Below are positions 62,774-64,000 of a stretch of 64,000 bases of DNA, piece by piece (positions within the stretch are counted from its first letter, which is position 1; each line of letters begins with the position of its first letter). Origin of the DNA: Oscillospiraceae bacterium (GTDB lineage Bacteria; Bacillota; Clostridia; Oscillospirales; Oscillospiraceae); contig CADCMP010000004.1 in the NCBI GenBank assembly GCA_902802565.1, positions 1 to 64,000 of the forward strand, in the 5' to 3' direction. The position numbers were made by a program, and so were the translations under genes. The notes beneath the pieces were generated by a model. It was not told the origin of the DNA. It searched no databases and was given only the letters and a program-made list of their open reading frames with translations.

Positions 62774-64000
62774 TTATTCTTCCGTCTTTTCCACTTTTTC
62801 CTTGGAAAGCATAACGTTTGCCAGAATGCCAAGAATCAGAGCACAGGCGACCGTACGCAGTTCCACAGCACCGAAGGAAACGGACATTCCGCCGACACCG
62901 GTGATGAAGATGATGGAAGCCACGAACAGGTTTCTGTTCTGGTTGAGATCCACATCCTGGATCATCTTGAAACCGGATACGGCAATGAAGCCGTACAGAG
63001 CAACGCAGACGCCGCCCATGACACAGGAAGGAATGGTCTCCAGGAATGCCATCAGCGGAGTGATGAAGGAAACGAAGATGCAGAGGAATGCTGCACCCCA
63101 GATGCTGATGGTGGAAGCGTTTCTGGTAATCGCCACGCAGGCGATGGACTCACCGTAAGTGGTGTTCGGGCATCCTCCGAAGAAAGCGCCGCACATGGAT
63201 CCGATACCGTCACCCAGCAGTGTGCGGGTCAGGCCCGGAGTTTCAAGCAGATCGACTCCAACGATAGAAGAAAGGTTTTTATGGTCGGCAAGATGCTCTG
63301 CAAAAACAACGAATGCTACGGGAACATATGCCGTGAAGAGAGTCAGGAGATATGTGGCACTGACCTCGGACAGTTTGCTGCCCATCATAAAGGTGAAGTC
63401 AGGCAGAGAAATGAATCCTTTCATTGCGGAAAATGCGCTGTAATCAATTACGACAAGAGACGCATTACCGGTTGCATTTCCGATTGCGGCAAAGATAGAT
63501 GCTACAAGATAACCGGACAGAATACCGATGATAAAGGGGATCAGCTTCAATGTCTTTTTGCCATAAGTAGCGGAGAGCATGGTCACCGCCAGAGTAACAA
63601 GACCGCAGAGCAGTGCGATATAGTGACTTCCCTGCTCGATGTTGCTGGTCATCAGATCGCCAACTGCGTTTCCGGCAAGGCTGAGACCGATAATGGCAAC
63701 GGTTGGGCCGATGATTACAGGAGGCATCAGCTTGTTGATCCAGTTTACACCGCTCACCTTAATGATGATTGCGATTACAACATACACAAGTCCCGCCATA
63801 ACAGCACCAATGATCAGTCCGATATATCCCACTGCCATGGAAGCGGCGCCGGAAAATGCAGACATCATCGATCCGATAAAAGCAAAACTGGAACCCAGAA
63901 ATACCGGGCTGGAAGATTTTGTGCAGAGCAGATAAATAATAGAACCGACGCCTGCACCAAACAGAGCAGCAGATGCTGTCAGCGCGGTACCGCAGCTGGA
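62774..64000 (-). CDS. uraA: Uracil permease, N terminus outside the window
   Basis: A nucleobase-cation-symporter-2 family protein, importing uracil. The frame stays open to the window edge: the last 132 bases encode SSCGTALTASAALFGAGVGS-type sequence and PVFLGSSFAFIG, typical of UraA/PyrP, so the gene starts outside. About 408 residues are visible, with helix-rich sequence and motifs such as PPVIIGPTVAIIGLSLA, FAEHLADHKNL, GGCPNTTYGES and ITRNAST. The glutamate in FVVFAEH is the family's substrate-site residue. Xanthine permeases are close relatives, but NTTYGES fits the uracil type. Confidence 0.92.
   Translation of the reverse strand, partial: SSCGTALTASAALFGAGVGSIIYLLCTKSSSPVFLGSSFAFIGSMMSAFSGAASMAVGYIGLIIGAVMAGLVYVVIAIIIKVSGVNWINKLMPPVIIGPTVAIIGLSLAGNAVGDLMTSNIEQGSHYIALLCGLVTLAVTMLSATYGKKTLKLIPFIIGILSGYLVASIFAAIGNATGNASLVVIDYSAFSAMKGFISLPDFTFMMGSKLSEVSATYLLTLFTAYVPVAFVVFAEHLADHKNLSSIVGVDLLETPGLTRTLLGDGIGSMCGAFFGGCPNTTYGESIACVAITRNASTISIWGAAFLCIFVSFITPLMAFLETIPSCVMGGVCVALYGFIAVSGFKMIQDVDLNQNRNLFVASIIFITGVGGMSVSFGAVELRTVACALILGILANVMLSKEKVEKTEE

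Overview
The window looks like a chromosomal segment of a Gram-positive member of the Clostridia, possibly Oscillospiraceae- or Lachnospiraceae-like. The family-level placement is a guess. The evidence is the mix of SpoIID-, SpoVB/YabM- and IreB-type proteins, a yabM-mazG-rqcP gene block, a T-box upstream of pheST, a PPi-type phosphofructokinase, RNA polymerase promoters of the TTGACA-N17-TATAAT kind, and strong GGAGG-type ribosome binding sites with occasional TTG/GTG starts. I saw no plasmid, phage, insertion sequence or CRISPR array. The window opens inside an HD-hydrolase gene and closes inside a uracil-permease gene.

Layout. 1-4.7 kb: HD hydrolase end, SpoIID-like protein, queA-tgt (queuosine tRNA modification), yajC. 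5-8.3 kb: a Xer recombinase and ruvCAB (Holliday-junction processing). 8.3-12 kb: a long structured leader with a zinc-ribbon protein, a DUF1858 protein, trmK, a Nif3-like protein and an aminotransferase. 12-18 kb: radA, a GME-fold (DUF6873-like) protein, a second Xer recombinase, and an MBOAT/DHHW pair that should acetylate a surface polymer. 18-23 kb: a degenerate P-type ATPase-like membrane protein, class II aldolase diverging from PPi-phosphofructokinase, and an AlaX editing protein. 23-30 kb (minus strand): a cell-surface polymer locus with two tandem O-antigen-ligase-like proteins, a GT2 transferase, a flippase, a CDP-glycerol glycerophosphotransferase and TagD. 30-44 kb: serA, mtaB diverging from a cysteine desulfurase, an AI-2E-type permease, pgi, a small P-loop protein, the rqcP-mazG-spoVB block, gapA, tatD, a DUF364-type protein, an SDR and plsC. 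44-51 kb: a GH13 amylase, a lipoprotein, tRNA-Pro(GGG), a rhomboid-like pseudoprotease, rlmB and a second, larger degenerate P-type ATPase-like protein. 51-64 kb: an EF-G-like GTPase, pyrimidine-nucleoside phosphorylase, alr and nnrD, T-box-pheS-pheT, ireB, tRNA-Gln(CTG), mscL and the uracil permease.

How it fits together. Most of the window is housekeeping: glycolysis (pgi, PPi-pfk, fba, gapA), tRNA modification and charging, recombination, and envelope building. Regulation that can be read directly is the pheST T-box, several near-consensus promoters, and many hairpin terminators between convergent genes.

The most unusual content is two membrane proteins (17995-19653 and 48202-51027). Both follow the fold order of P1B-type ATPases but lack the metal-binding CPC, the actuator-domain TGE and the GDGxND motifs. 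In both, the DKTGT phosphorylation motif has become D-x-D. They look like catalytically altered or dead members of the superfamily with an unknown role. Other points worth a look are a duplicated OB domain in PheT, a GAPDH without the NAD-selecting aspartate, and the structured leader at 8.35-8.64 kb. All calls rest on reading the sequence; no database search or computation was run.
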